Assembly: GCA_013365365.1 (NCBI GenBank)
Contig: JABVXU010000056.1
Location: 62,001-126,000, forward strand
Length of the DNA stretch: 64,000 bases
Source: Cruorifilaria tuberocauda
Taxonomy: Eukaryota > Nematoda > Chromadorea > Rhabditida > Onchocercidae
Direction of reading: 5' to 3'
Both the position numbers and the translations under genes were made by a program. This document shows, one piece after another, positions 49,550 through 63,625 of this stretch (its first letter is position 1; every line of letters begins with the position of its first letter). Below the pieces are notes generated by a model that searched no databases, had not been told where the DNA came from, and saw nothing but the letters and a program-made list of their open reading frames with translations.

Positions 49550-51653
49550 CTTGCTTGCAATACTATAACACACCATAGTAATCCAAAAGTTTAGTTCATG
49601 TTAAGCATTGCATTTATAAATATAAATATTTATGGTTCATATCTACAAAGTATATCTGCTGATATTCATTTCGATCCATGAATTAACTTACTTCCCTTTA
49701 CTCGATAGAGATCGAAATATATTACTTTTATTAGATCCTATTTAAAACAATATTCCATGTTACTAATTGGAATTTAATCCTATGAAAACTTTTATAAATA
49801 CCTTGAAAACTTATGGACAAAAGTTATTTGATATAAACTGAAAAAATCGATGTGTAACTAAGTTAGTTTAGAGAAGAATAAGTACGAAATTCATAAGTCC
49901 CATAGTACTTTATAATGTACAGATTTTCAGTCTACTATCTTATTCAAAATACATGTGCAGGCTTCGTTATCGATATCCCTCATAGAATGATTACTACATT
50001 CAGGCATAAAATTTGATACAAAAGAATTTATCCACATCTTATTTATTCAGTGCTCTCCTTTTTCCTGAATTCAACAAACATGAAAAAGTTATAAAAAGAG
50101 GAGAGAGAGATACATATGTATAATTTCGCTTAACATCGAATATAATTTAACAACAAAATAGCAATATAAATTACATCTTATACATTAACAATATCCATAT
50201 TTGTTTCTAGCAATCCACAATTCACATTTCAATCGACTGCAATTATCAAGAACACAGTTAACACTCATCTAATGGTAACCGGATGAATGAAGATGAGCTT
50301 ACATTAGTCTAATAAAAAAGATACAGATGAATTTTAGGTTTGAATTTCAAAAACATTGACAATCATCATATAAGATGCAGCGACAACAAATTTTACAAAA
50401 AAAAAGGGAAAAGGGAGAGAAAGAACCAATCATTAACAAAACTGCTTCCTAATCATACTATTATATACAAATCAAAACAACTATTAAGCACTTTTTATTT
50501 GAAAAAAAATTAGCAATAGAACAAGACTTCTTATCCATTCATCCCTATAACACTGTTTTTAAAATTAGGCTATTCACCTCATCATCATTAATATGAATCC
50601 CTAGGAATAAAAAGAACAATACTGACAAACTCCGATCAATATAAACTACGAATGAAGAAAACGGACTCAGATTTTCATTTAACGCATTGTTAACCGTATG
50701 ATAGACATCTTTCATGATGAACTTTCAAAGATAACAACTGAGAAGATAAAAAATAAGAAATTTGCAAAAATTTCCTACTTGAAAGATCAAAATTTATATT
50801 TAATGGCAGACTAAATAAATAATATACAAACAACAAAAATCACCGTTCACCATTTTGAATCATGACGACTATTTGTAAGCAAAGATAGTAGCAACAATAT
50901 AGAATACCTGCTGCAGAATGTGAATATGTATAAAGTTTACAGTATATACATCGAACATAAAAGAGGAAGCAAACCATGCATGTACAATAAAAAGCAACAG
51001 ACGAATTTATATTAAATCTCATGACATTCCCACTATCACACATGTATAATCACTTCCAGACTAAATGCAACCTATCCCGCTTTTAACGACTACTATATTA
51101 AACAAACAAATTTCCAAGAACTAAAAAGAAAAATTTTAATTACCTTTATCATCCAAACAACAGTTCAAATTTCCTTACTGTTATCTGCATAAACATTCAG
51201 AAACACAGTTTTCCAATTATTTCTTCAGTATTTTAGATTGCATTAAGTAAAATTTTTCAAACTAACATGAAGTAAAAAACAATTTTTTTAGATCATCAAA
51301 TTCAAATGTATTATAAAAGCGCAACTGGCGTTTAGCGTCGCACTAATAAATACAGTGATGTTTCGGAAAGTGTCAGCGTCAGTAGCAACGATGATATCAA
51401 TACAGATCGAAACAAAATTTGTATTTTCTAGGCAACTTTAAATACATTAAATGTTGAATCAGATATCTATATATAAGTGTGTTAAGTATGTCAGGTATTA
51501 CAATTTGCAAGCTGACAGAGACATCTTTTAGATGATTTGAAAAAAGGCAGAAATGAAATTGAAAAACTAATGGAGCAATGCTGCACGCCGCCTGATTCGA
51601 CTCTAATGAACAGAGAATAAAACTATATAATATATTCATTTACAAGCGAATTA
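49550..51653. other. intergenic, receptor 3' end to LUC7L3
   Basis: About 2.1 kb of A+T-rich DNA without supported exons. It contains the LUC7L3 promoter region and the receptor 3' UTR. The short frames here look random. Confidence 0.55.
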
Positions 51654-54600
51654 TCATGAGAGTGGTAAAGGGCTATGCACAGGATCTTGATTTGGTAAAG
51701 AAATTATATTATTCTGAATTACTTTTTCTTTGTCGAAAGTTGGAAGGTATCGAACATTTGAAGGTGCTGAATAAGTATGTGCATACTCGTCCATTGAAGC
51801 ATGAAATCCATTAGATCCCAAGGAACCATCTTTGATCAGCAATGCTGCCGGTACCACTCCACAGTCTTGTGTGTATGGGGATAGTGGACCATCTACAAAT
51901 CATAGATTACAATGATCGTCTTGTAATTGTAGTAATACAATAAATAACTTGGAAAATTATTCATCAAATATTTGTTCGACTTTCATCATATATTGCTTCT
52001 CTCAGCAAAATGATAAACATCACACAATGTTGTCTAACTTTTTATTAATATATAACGAAACCATAGAATCACAAAACAATAAAAGAACTAACTTAGTGAA
52101 GTTTTTGATTGCGCAGTACATTCAAATTTTACATCAGATGCATAGGACATGAATAACGTATTGGCGCGTTCATAAGCACAGCCAGAAGTGATACGACCAT
52201 CCGGTTCCATATCCCACATGTCTTCAGCTGTCTTCCATAAAACACCACCAATCTAAAATTGTGTGAATAGAAGCTCCAAATCAAAATTAAAGCTGATCAA
52301 AAGCTGATTTAAGGATGATCAAAATTAAAGCTAATCGTAAAAGACAATAAATTTCAAAAAGCAAACATTATGCTCGATGACTGCAGCACGAATACTTGGT
52401 CGCTTTTTCTCCACAGCAACAACTCGCCTCATATCATGCAATGTTGGCTGCATTCCAGCTTCCGCTTCATATGGTCTTTCGTATTCCCCTACTACGTCAT
52501 CTAAAGCATCATAAGAGATGTAACATGTACAGCGATATCGTAAAATACAGGAAACTTTTCATAAAAAGTTCATTTTAAATAGAAAGATATAGAAACAGAA
52601 ACCAATGCAATTGACAATTGTATGATGAACTTTTTCAAAATATGACATGATATGATTGTGATACTAGCCCCTAGTTAGAAATCAACTCTTCGATTTAATT
52701 GAAAATCCCATGTATGCAAGAGCGTGAGATAAACCTTAAAATTCACCTTTATCCATTGATGTTCGCGAAAGAATCTCCCATAAGACTAAAGCAGCAGCAT
52801 ACACATCAATTTGACGGAAAGCAAAAGCTGTAAATTCAGTAGCACCTTCTAATACTTCAGGTGACATGTAACGTCGCGTTCCCACCTACAAACTCAATGC
52901 TCAAAGTTCCTGTTCTGTTTAAAGATTAATAAATCTCAAAAGAAAATCTATTCAGAAATTTATTTATGAAATAGAGGCATATAATTATAATGCTTACCTG
53001 TCCATGATTATCATCCGATGGCATTTGACCGTTTTCACATTTTAACGCTAGACCAAAATCAGCAATCACAGAAGTTAAATCGAGCTTCAAAAGCACATTG
53101 CGTGATTTGAAATCCCTGAAATTTGGTGAATTTATAAAGTTAGAACTGAACAAATACGTATTTCTTTGACTCCCTTTCTTGATCAAGTTTATTAGATAGA
53201 CAAAAATTGTGTTTAATTGTTTAAGAAATACTGAGATAATTTATCAATGTTGCCATAGCTCATAAAATTCCCGATTAAGAATCAAGTAAAAAATTGTTTA
53301 GGATGATAGCATATAAATGAAAATACACTTGCCGGTGCACTACACAAGGTTTTAGCTCCCCATCGATTATTTTTTCCTCGTGAAGGAAAGATAATCCTCT
53401 CAACATTGAAGCTATCACTTTCAACGATTCTTGCAAAGTCAAGACGTGAAACTGAAAAGTAATATAGTAAAAACGTGTTCTTATATTGCGAAGAATTGAA
53501 TGGCAAGAATTAATCACAGAAAAAAATGGCTGAAAATAAAGTTAAACGATATAGCTATAAAGACTCGAATAAATTTACGAAGTACCAATAAGCATTTTAA
53601 AATACTAAACTGCACAGTAAGACATTCCAGATTCACACAGAAGATTGTAGCTATTGTGACAAATTTACAAGGATGAAATTAGGAAATTACAGAGAAATTA
53701 AAAAATTTAGCTTACATGAAGAAAATCGAATAGAGAACCGTTATCATGGAATTCTGTAATCAACCAAAAATCGTTTCCGTGAACTTCGGCACCCAAATAT
53801 CGTAATATATTTTTATGCCTTCGAAGAGAAGCTATTGCATAAATTTCCTACAATATAGTAATGATAAAGGAAAGTTTAAATTACGGTTTTCTTTAAAAGT
53901 AATTTCAGTCCTGAACGAAAAAAAAACAAAAAGATTTTGCAGAATTTCAGAGGATACCAGAAAAAAGTAGAAAGATATTCGAACCTGTTCAACTATCCAA
54001 CTATTGACATCAACAGATGGAAAAACTTTTACTGCGACAGTTTCATTATCTAGCATACCACGAAATACTTGACCAAATCGACCACGAGCCACTAACTAAA
54101 TCGATATAGAATTAATGTAGAACATGATAACAGTTTCTCAATGCCAAAACTCAAAGTGAAACACTATGAAGATTCCCTCGTCCGACGACTTGTCTCCATT
54201 TACAGCTATGGGTATTCTTTTTAACAACAGATTTAACCACGTGAATAACTATTATGCTTTACACGGTTCTTATCTATACTATCATCATACAAAATATAAA
54301 AATTTATGATAAAGTGAAACAATGCAACTTATCAAAATATTAAATACTATTTAAAATAATTCATATATGCATTACATTAAGCGGTAGTCAACACAACCAA
54401 ACAGGTTAAAATAACAACTGTGGAAGAAACATACTTCAAGGCTGCTGATATTTTTTAAATTATTATCTTTTCTGGCTCCAATCAAAGGTAACTTCGCATC
54501 ACCAACAATGGGCATCGAAAATGCATCGCTAGTCTGGGAGAAAAAAAGAGATATTTTAACAAGCAATTTTCTCCATTAGAAAACTTGGAGTAAAAAAAAT

Positions 54601-56622
54601 TAGGCTTAATTAACAACCTTTTCCTTATAATGTCGACTATTTCGGTATTCTCGATAACTATAATAGCAGAACAAAGCCAGTGCACAAACAGAAAAGAAGC
54701 CGAGAATGATAATAGCGAACATCCTGCTTTCTGTACCAAAGAATCCTGGATCTTCCATTTCTACTGGCTCTATCGTCGTTGGAGGTGCTAAAATAATCCT
54801 TTTTTTTTTATTATTTGTAAAAGTTTCAGCACAATTCTCACCAATAAAGAGATAAATTTTTCTGGAAGTAGTGTTCCCTCAAGGAAAAAATTATTTTGAG
54901 ATTAATAAATTGAAATGATTTCAACCGAAGAATAACGTAAATTAACTGCATGAAAGTATCATGAAAAAAGACTGGATACATATTTGAATGATCAGGCAAC
55001 ACAAATGCAATGAACTTGCACCACCACTCCATCTACCTTAACATTACAATCCTCAACATCTAAGGTACAATTTTGTTTGCAAATGTTAAAGGTACTAAAC
55101 AAGATATTTTGAAATATTTCTAAAATATTTATCTAATTCATATATTGTTTTAAATAATGGACTAAAATGATGCAAATGCAGTAAATCGCTTGCTGCCCAT
55201 ATAATACATTTTCACACTAAGCTGTGAAATATATATATCGAAAGGAGATTAATAAAAAGTTACGAGTAACTAGGCGTTGTGGCGGAAATTGCACATGTCG
55301 ATTACAATAATGTGTGCTGCAACAGCAGAATAAAGCAGCATTACCATGCCCAGTTGGTCGTTCATCAGCAATACATTGGCTGTTGTCGCAATTACCCAAA
55401 TTACCATCATGCATCCAGCATCCTTTCAAAGTTACCTGCTACAAAAAACTAATTTTCTATTTACATTTACATAGCTTCTAATCCTATTAGCAATCTTACG
55501 TCTTTTAAAGACCCGCATACAGATTTCGTATTTCTATTAATAACTTGAATCTCCAATAAAAAGCAAAATATCAAATTACTATTCGGTAAAAATTTCTTCT
55601 TTAACTTCAAGAAAGGTAGGAAATATAGAAATAGATGCATAAAGTTGAGAGTATTTTCAAGAAGGAAAAAAAATCGAGATAAAAATTACTCGTGTTAAAG
55701 AGTTGTTTACCAAAGCAGCCATACAACCTAAGCGATGGTCGTTTACCGAAGCATAACACATTTTTGTGGTCGGACAACTTCGTTCCATGGGATCACATGA
55801 ACTAACATCATAAAACTGGAAAGTTTTATGCAGTAATTTCTCAAAAAATTCCGCTGTATGGCACAACCAAAATAGGCTAAAATTTCATGAAGATGTCCAG
55901 TTAAGAATAAAAAAATTTCTAAAAATTAAATTGTTGATGGAAATTAAACTGTGAGAAATAAACGGTTATTTTCTCTCTGAACTTACAATATATACCGTAT
56001 GTGAACTTACATCGCAATAAATGAAGGGACGAGATTTATTATCTAGATTATAATTAAGACCTTCGATGCCATGCTTCTTCAAAAAAACTGGTTTCGCTGG
56101 GAGTTTCATTTCTGCTCTACCCGATGATTCTTTCAGCTATAATCAATTGAAATTGTTGATATTGGAGCCATATAACAAATTTATATCATGAATACATATA
56201 ATCCATGGCTTCAAATGACTTACCAGATTAGTTTCAAAGTTGAAAGTAACTACCGAATAAAGCATTAATTACTAATCCTTTTTTTAAAAATGCTATATAA
56301 CAGTTTGCCATCCAACAAAAACCAAATTTCGTTATAACATTATTAAAACGATTACATACACAATCTTGAGTGATTTTAGCGTTCGATATAATAAGATCAG
56401 TATGATGTAGAAATCATTAATTACTTATACAGAAGCTAACAATAATTCCGATTTGAGCCAGACTGATTACACATATGAATAAGTTTGAGCATTTACAAAA
56501 AATGGAAAGTAACTTACATTGTCATCACTGAGAATATCTCCAAGAGAATTATGTTTCAGAGCAGTAAAACAGTGGATAGAAATCAGTAAACGTGAAGCAA
56601 TAAATATGCCAGCGAACATCAT
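51654..56622 (-). CDS. daf-4: type II TGF-beta/activin receptor kinase, DAF-4-like (about 633-642 aa)
   Basis: This is a plasma-membrane Ser/Thr kinase that binds TGF-beta ligands and activates type I receptors. Exons: 56622-56518, 56136-56011, 55815-55711, 55435-55264, 54787-54618, 54533-54435, 54095-53985, 53847-53716, 53451-53333, 53115-52998, 52885-52747, 52500-52367, 52252-52120 (or to 52093), 51892-51654. The N-terminus is a signal peptide ([19 protein letters not shown]). A cysteine-rich ligand-binding domain ends with [10 protein letters not shown], like the ActRII CCxxxxCN box. One membrane helix lies at about 192-213. Kinase motifs: ARGRFGQVF (262-270), VAVK with Lys 282, HRDFKSRN (379-385), ADFG (398-401), GTRRYMSPE and VLWEIL. 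No GS box precedes the kinase, so it is type II, closest to ActRII/DAF-4. The C-terminal tail after about 550 is short and not conserved. Intron 9 has a GC donor. The exon 13 end is uncertain (two donors in the same phase). TTGTTTTTAG about 30 bases before the ATG may be a leader acceptor. Confidence 0.92.
53331..53332 (-). other. GC splice donor, receptor intron 9
   Basis: On the minus strand exon 9 ends GTGCACCG and the intron begins GCAAGTG. Joining here restores the codon for Arg in the catalytic HRDFKSRN motif; no GT donor nearby does so in frame. Confidence 0.85.
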
Positions 56623-59500
56623 CCTACTATCACTTCTGCTTTCTACTGCTATCTAAAAACAAATAATACAAATCATAATTGTAAAATAAGAAAGGAAAAA
56701 GCATGTCATTTCTTATTACTTGCTTGAATCACACGATACAAATAGAAGTCAAGAATCGAATATTTGGTGAATGAGTCACCTAGAACCCGATCATTTTGCA
56801 CAATGCATTTTCTTATAATGACGTGAACGTTTGCCGAAAAAAACTCTGTACAGTCGTTTTTGCTCAATACTAACTCATAAAATTACCTAATTAAATCCTT
56901 CCAAATAAATGTATTCCAAAGATGTAAATTATAATAGACGTGAAGAAGAATATGAAACTTTAAATGCGAGAGATAAAAGTTCAAGAAAAAATGAAAAAAA
57001 ATTAAAATATGAGAACAATGGGAAAAAGAAATCTTTAACGTAGTTCATAATTCATCAAATCCACCGCTTACCTTACATAAAAAAAATCAAATTTGCTTCT
57101 ATTTAATCCAAACTTTACTTCTTGCAAATATAAAAAATCGAGTTAAAACCTATCCGAAATATTTTTTGTTCAAGAAATATAAATATCCTACTAAATGCTT
57201 GAAAAATTTTTTTAACTTAAAATAAGAATGTGGTTGATGAAAAAAAGAAATTAATAAGAAAGCGATAATAACAATCATTTCAGATTTATCCAGATTAAAA
57301 TGCAAAAAGCGACAAAGTTATAAATTTTCACGGCTAGATAGGTAAAAAGCAAGTAATAGCTATGCCGAAAGTACATTCTTGAGAACTTGGACATTCCACT
57401 ACTGGGTATATCGAACCGGAATTAAAGACATACATTAAAAACGAAAGAATGCACAACAATAACCAAAAACCAATCTTAATATACTTTTTTCCATTAAGAA
57501 ATTGAGAATAGAAAGTGCAAAGAAAATTGTCGTTAGGAATGAGGACATTAATTCTAAAACAGTAAAACACTAAAACAATAAATATCACACCGGAAACACC
57601 ACCTGTCTTCCTTTGTCAGCTCATTAGACAAATATCACAAAATAATTCCTTAATAAAACTTTTTTATATTACTTGTCACTTTACATTAAAATTTGAAAGT
57701 TTCAAAGGTCCTCAAAAACCAATAAATACATGGTTATATCACTTCATCAGCACAAAGGATACTATGGTGATTCATGCGAAAACAAGTACATACCAAAGAA
57801 AGTGATACACACATCCATGCATAAAAACATTGATAAACATGCTCTCATATATATGTATATATCACATATATATATCCTATTCTTCTTCCCTTCTGCAATA
57901 ATTTTCAAAATTAAAATTAGTGAATACAAATTAAGAGTATACTTTGATAATTAAGATTATCTTTTCACTTGCTGCATACCAATTCATTGCTTAGTTGCAG
58001 GAGAGGATATAATGATATAGGGCTTTCACGTAAGATAATAATTTCAAATTTTAAAAAGCATAAAGTTGTTTCTATTATCCGCTCACTTATAGATATTGAT
58101 AACATACAAAATTCAACTGTTAGGAGGGAAAAACTGATAAAGATAGAGCCAACGGTACAATATCATTACCTAAAGCTTATATCAATGAAAAAAAGAATCA
58201 AAATGAAATTGAGCGAAATAGGTTGCACTGAAGTGCTAATGATGAGGGCGCACACCGATAGGGAGCTCTAAGCTTGTTCCTTCCCGAAAATAAAACAAAT
58301 GAAGGTTGCTGGAAGCTTTTTATCAATTCCCACATACATACATACAAATGTACACACACATACACACACACATAGTACATTTACATGCAACCAGGCACAC
58401 CAACCGGAAATAGACTTAGTTTTTGTCTTTTTCAGAATCGTATTGATAGATCATCTATTATTATTCGCTTCATTAGTTCTTTCCAACAGAATTTCAAAGT
58501 GTAAAAAATATAATAAGAATAAATAGTATCAGTATTACTGACCTGTAAAATTATTTGTGTCGAAATTATCACGATTATCAAATATTCGTTCCAAGCCTAA
58601 TTATTCCACAATTTTTCCTACACAGAGCCAAAACTTTTCAACAGAATACACATAGTGGCGATCTTCTAAAAATATTCGTGATCAAAGATGAAATGTAAGA
58701 AAAAAATCACTGATAGTATCACTAAAGATTTTTACACATACGCAAATGTATAGAAAAATAACTGTGGAGACAAATAATTCCTTTATTTTTAGTGCCGAAA
58801 TAAAATTTTAAAAAAAAAAGTTGGCAGATAACCGCTAAATTGTATAGTCGTACACATTTAATCTGTTAGAAGAGGATGGAATCACTTTCTTTTCTTGCTC
58901 TCAAGTAACTTCACTAAATAGACAATTCAACAAAATGGCTTACTTCATTTAGACTATTTGATTTAGATGTTTGTCATTACGGTAATTAACTTATTCCTAT
59001 AAACGTACTGCGAATGAATATTTAAATACAATTATCATCATAACATTACTGGCAAATATAATTTCTGAAATGAAAAAATAGAGCTAATAGATCAATACAG
59101 CGCTCATTCATTTATCATAAAAATGCTTTGGCCTTCACATACTTCAAGTTAAACAATTTTAGAAGAATTCCTGTGGAAAAAATTTTCAGAAAATTTTAAG
59201 AAATAAAAATCTCAAGAAAAAGAAATGACAAAAACCTTCCTATATGAATGTTTGTATTTTTTACTTAGTATTATTTCATGTTATTTCTAGCCAAATAACA
59301 TTTGCAACCGCTGATTAATGAATTCTCCGTTATGAGTAATACGTCAACAGTGTCACGTATAGAAATCTTAATCTTAGAGGTAAATTACACATTTACGTGC
59401 GTGTCACATTAATATAAATATTTTCCATGCAAGTAAACAAAGAGCTCGAAAGAAAAAATCAAATCTAGAAATCATTCTAGTAAAGTTAGATGGAATTGCA
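56623..59500. other. gene-poor region upstream of the receptor
   Basis: This should contain the receptor promoter. It includes a hydrophobic minus-strand frame (57334-57588) and a plus-strand frame (57969-58271); neither matches a family I know or has convincing splice partners. A CA-rich patch lies at about 58345-58375. Confidence 0.5.
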
Positions 59501-59734
59501 ATCCGTCTATCACTTCCATATGATGATAACATTAAAACAAATGGACTGCATGATTACTTGATTACTGATCGATAGTTTATCAGTATGGGAATCTATCTTA
59601 TATCTCCTGATAAGCCAGCTAATACAGGGAGGAGTGATGAACTGATAAGGGAGGAATCCGACATCTCAAGTAGTGCTTGTCCTCGCTTATGCAAATATGT
59701 GCTCGAGCGAAGAGAGGAAATTGATGGAAATGGT

Positions 59735-59780
59735 GGGAGAGAGAGTGAGTGGGGAGAGGGAGAGAGTGGTGAGGGAGGGT
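59735..59780. repeat. GA-rich low-complexity tract
   Basis: A run of GAGAGAGAGTGAGTGGGGAGAGGG type on the plus strand. The small Gly/Glu/Ser frame over it is an artefact of composition. Confidence 0.8.
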
Positions 59781-60006
59781 GATGAGAGATGGAAATTATC
59801 AAGAGTAATGGATAGGATGAAAAAAATTCACATATGATAAGAGTAATCAACGAAAATAATTGATAATAACGGAAAGAAAGCTAGCAAAAGAAAGAGAAAA
59901 AGGCTGAGAGTATGTGAAATTGTGTCGCTAAACAATGATAGCAGACGGAAAATCTCACGCTCTAATTCTATCTTTGCTTTCATCAAAAAATCAATAATCA
60001 GTTTCC

Positions 60007-60029
60007 AACACACACACACACACACACAC
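60007..60029. repeat. (CA)n microsatellite
   Basis: An uninterrupted run of CA dinucleotides, about eleven units, followed by a CT-rich patch to about 60110. Confidence 0.95.
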
Positions 60030-61807
60030 GTACATCCATATCACTCCACTCTCTTTCTCTTCCCTATCCTTCATCTTCCCTCTCTCTTCCTCTAATCTCA
60101 CTTAACCTCTCACGCAACAGTGTATGCTACGACGACGTGCCAAAATGATGATATCACTTATCTCCGCCCACGCGTTGTCACCATATTTCCTAGTGACAAT
60201 CAATTTCCCACCTGTCTTAAATTCACCTGTTCTCTGTCTCTCTCTCCCCTTATTGTTGTGTCATGGCGATTGCTAATCATTAGCTATGATAAAATGACCA
60301 CTGATCATGAACTTCTGACATCTTCCTACTTAGTTTATCCACGTTATCATTCGTGAAAGGAGGAGAAATCACTTTATCACTGACCGATAATGTGGAATAT
60401 CGCTCTTGATCATTCCATATATTAATTGGTATGATCATCATTTTTGCCAATAGTGATAAAATCGCCTTTGGATTTAGATTTCGAATAGAGGAATTGAATT
60501 TCCATCTTAAAGTTAAAATGATATTTATATTTTGCGAAAATGATTGAAATCATGATTATCCCTAATCATTTGATTTCTCTCATATAATATCTGAAATTGT
60601 TATCACTCAGTTATCACTGTGGGAGTTGCAGTGATCACTATATCTACCGATATCGATGATAACTAATTGATGCAACAGATTTCGTTCATACATTTACCGG
60701 AAAGATAAAAAGCTACAATATTCGGGATAATTTTAGCAAAACAAGTATAGCAATAATTTTGATTAGTATTTTGATTTCAATTTAATTTATAGGAAAATTG
60801 ATTGGAGCGATTACCTTAATTATTCTTATTGAGGAATGATTTGATTTTATTTTTTAAAAATTTTAAATTTATAAAGGATGAATTGAATTGAAGGGTTAAA
60901 TTAGAGAATGATTAATAGAAGGAAAAAGCTTTCGTTGAATGATAATTTACCACTGAATGAAATATAATAACTTAACTACACAAATTTCAGATTAATTGAT
61001 AATGATAAAATACAATATATATTTTTGATTATTCTACCAAATTTCTCTTTTTTTGGGAAAGATTCGATTATTTATAATCGTCATTCGTTGTTAAACTTTG
61101 AAATAACCGTAAGCGATATTAACTTAATGGAATGGAACACTTTTAGGATGCTCACAATAATAGATATTCAATAGACAGTATCGCTATTATCGGATGATAT
61201 GATTAATAAAAGTGATGATACTTATGGCACTGATGCCATCTTATTCGTCCTTCTTTACGAATTCCCCTATCACACAATGATTGGAAAAGAATATAAGATA
61301 GAAAAGCCATTTATAGTGTCATATTCTAAAAATTCAGATCAAATGAATAATCCATCTTGTTAATTCTCTCAAATTCGTAATTTGTAAGTATTATCTACCA
61401 ATGAAAAATTGCATGAATTCACAATGAAAGAAAGGAAAAAAAAAGAAAGAGATTCCTCTATTACTTCTTATCAGATCAGTTTATCAGAAGATTAAAACTC
61501 TGCAAAACTTCCTTTCCTCTCTCATACAGAGAAGGACTGGAAGAGAAAAAAAAACTTCTAAAACTTTATCAAAATATTTGATATCAAATTATGATAAGAG
61601 TAGGTTTTTGTATTGCGACCTGTTTACTTCGATGATTTTTAATAAAATTTTACCATTTTTAATTATTCAGTCGAAACGGAGCAGTTACTAATTGGAAGAT
61701 TATCACAAGAATTGAATGATATTGGCTAAGAAGTGATAAATTGTGCATAAAAATTCATAATGTAAATAAATTGAAATTTAAAAATAAAGTTATTTGTAAA
61801 TTGATAA

Positions 61808-63440
61808 GGTTTAGGAAATTTTAAAATTATGAATTGTACGAGAAAAAGCTTGTTGATTTTTTGCCACACATGAAATGAACTATAATGACCTTTTGTAAAT
61901 ACAGCAACTGTTTATTTTGATAAAATTCTTGCAAATTTATTGAAAAGGTTGAGATATCAAATAAAATATTTGAAAAGATGGCACTGATTATTTTAATTAA
62001 TTTGTTTAAAGTAAAATTTATTAAACGGTTCAATAATAAGAATATTCCTAATTTTTTTTCAGCGAAATAATTAAGAAAATAACAAATAAAAAAATAAGAA
62101 AATTTTGTTTGCAATTTTTTCTTTTTTTATAATTAATTAGTTAAATGGAATTTGCGTATTTGATGAAGAAGTAGAAAGTTGCAGCAAATCAAAAGATAAA
62201 ATTTGCATGATTGAACTTAAAATAAAATATTGGCATAAAATTTCAGCAAAGATTTGCTTGACGTAATTTTTTTGCTTTGTATTCAATTTATACATTTTGC
62301 TTATTTATTCAATTTAGATTGTTTTTTAAATAATATTTAAGTTTACGACAGTGCGGTAAAAATATGTTATTTTTACATCATCTAAGTGATAATTTTAGAG
62401 GATAGAAAATATTTGTAAAAATTTTACAAAATGATAACACAAATTATTTAAGTTTACAGAAATATTAGAAGGATGTTATCGTTGCCATTCGATACAACCA
62501 TTTGTAAAGTGAACTGCATGACGCTTATATTTTCTTTTACATTGTTACTTTTTTCATTCCAGATATGTATTTCGGAAATTTCTCCCTTCAGTTTTTTAAT
62601 TTTCGACAACCAATTTCATTTCCGCCATGCTTCCAATATTAACAGTTTTTATCAAACTTAATTCTATTATTCGCTTATTTTAAAGAAGTTAAAAAAATGA
62701 ATGTAAATCAAAATATCACCAGCATAGGATATTGAAAGCCAAACTCCCCTAAAAATTCCATTCGATGATTATTTTTTTAAATTAAATAGAATTGCGTGAA
62801 GTTTAATAATTACCCGAAAGTAGTTCATATAGACAACTCGCACAATATATGAGTTTGAAATTAATAATTTAGAAATTCAAATTTCAAAAATTAAACTTAT
62901 TATCAGCAGATAAGTTATTGTACGATCGGTGAGATCAGCAAATGACAAATTTCACGCATTGGATTATTTAATAAATCTATTTGTACGGCAGTATCAATTG
63001 AAATATAAATGGATCAAATCTATGAAAAAAATTTTTCTCAATTTAATAAGTAAATAATAATGAACAACTATTTAAAAAATAAACAGATGATGAAAAGTAA
63101 ATAAATTTAAGTAAAATGCAACATTTATCAATTCATTTGCTTTTCATCATTCACTCATTCTAATTAGGATGACATTTTCACCTTTTCAGAAGAAAATCAT
63201 CACGATAATTTTGTTTTTCTTTTCGCGAACTGATAGATTTCTTCGTTCGAATTGCTAATTTTAATCAATTTTCAATTTACGAAAACGACGTTTTCACGTG
63301 GTCCCATAAATCATTGGAAATAATATCCTAACGTATTCTAACATTCTAACAAATCTCCAAATATTAATCTAATATATCTGTTTATGTTATCACAAATGAA
63401 AAGCAAAGTGAAGACTCCTCAACACTTCCGCCTTCTCCAA
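61808..63440. other. A+T-rich gene-free stretch
   Basis: Nothing coding or structured that I can support; short frames are Phe/Lys/Ile-rich, as expected of random A+T-rich DNA. Confidence 0.6.
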
Positions 63441-63455
63441 CATCCTTCTCTACCT

Positions 63456-63625
63456 ATCTGTGTTTCTGTATGTGTCTGTGTGCATGTGTATGTGTGTGTG
63501 CGTGCATGTCTATGTGTTCATATGTGTGTATATAAATACATAGATATATGTACGTGTATGTGCGCAAAAATGCGTGTATGCGTGCGTGTGTGCGTGCGTG
63601 TTTGCGTGTATGTCTGTATGTGTTC
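63456..63625. repeat. compound (TG)n/(TGCG)n microsatellite
   Basis: About 170 bases of TGTG, TATG and TGCG units, including GTGCGTGCGTGTGTGCGTGCG at the right part. The Val/Cys-rich plus-strand frames over it are products of the repeat, not genes. Confidence 0.92.

Larger units (their letters stand above)
59524..61807. promoter_or_regulatory. dense cluster of TGATAA/TTATCA (GATA-type) motifs
   Basis: I count 23 copies of TGATAA or its complement in about 2.3 kb: 59524, 59577, 59608, 59643, 59835, 59861, 60287, 60344, 60374, 60454, 60600, 60611, 60657, 60940, 60997, 61003, 61468, 61481, 61566, 61592, 61700, 61734 and 61802. A rough base-composition estimate would give about four. TGATAA is the preferred site of nematode GATA factors such as ELT-2 and ELT-3 (established knowledge). 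Function as an enhancer or promoter is inference. Confidence 0.5.

Noticed and set aside
57334..57588. 84-aa hydrophobic minus-strand frame
   Set aside because: No known family, no splice partners, and composition typical of A+T-rich noise.
57969..58271. 100-aa plus-strand frame
   Set aside because: No recognisable domain, no conserved pattern and no supporting splice or start context.
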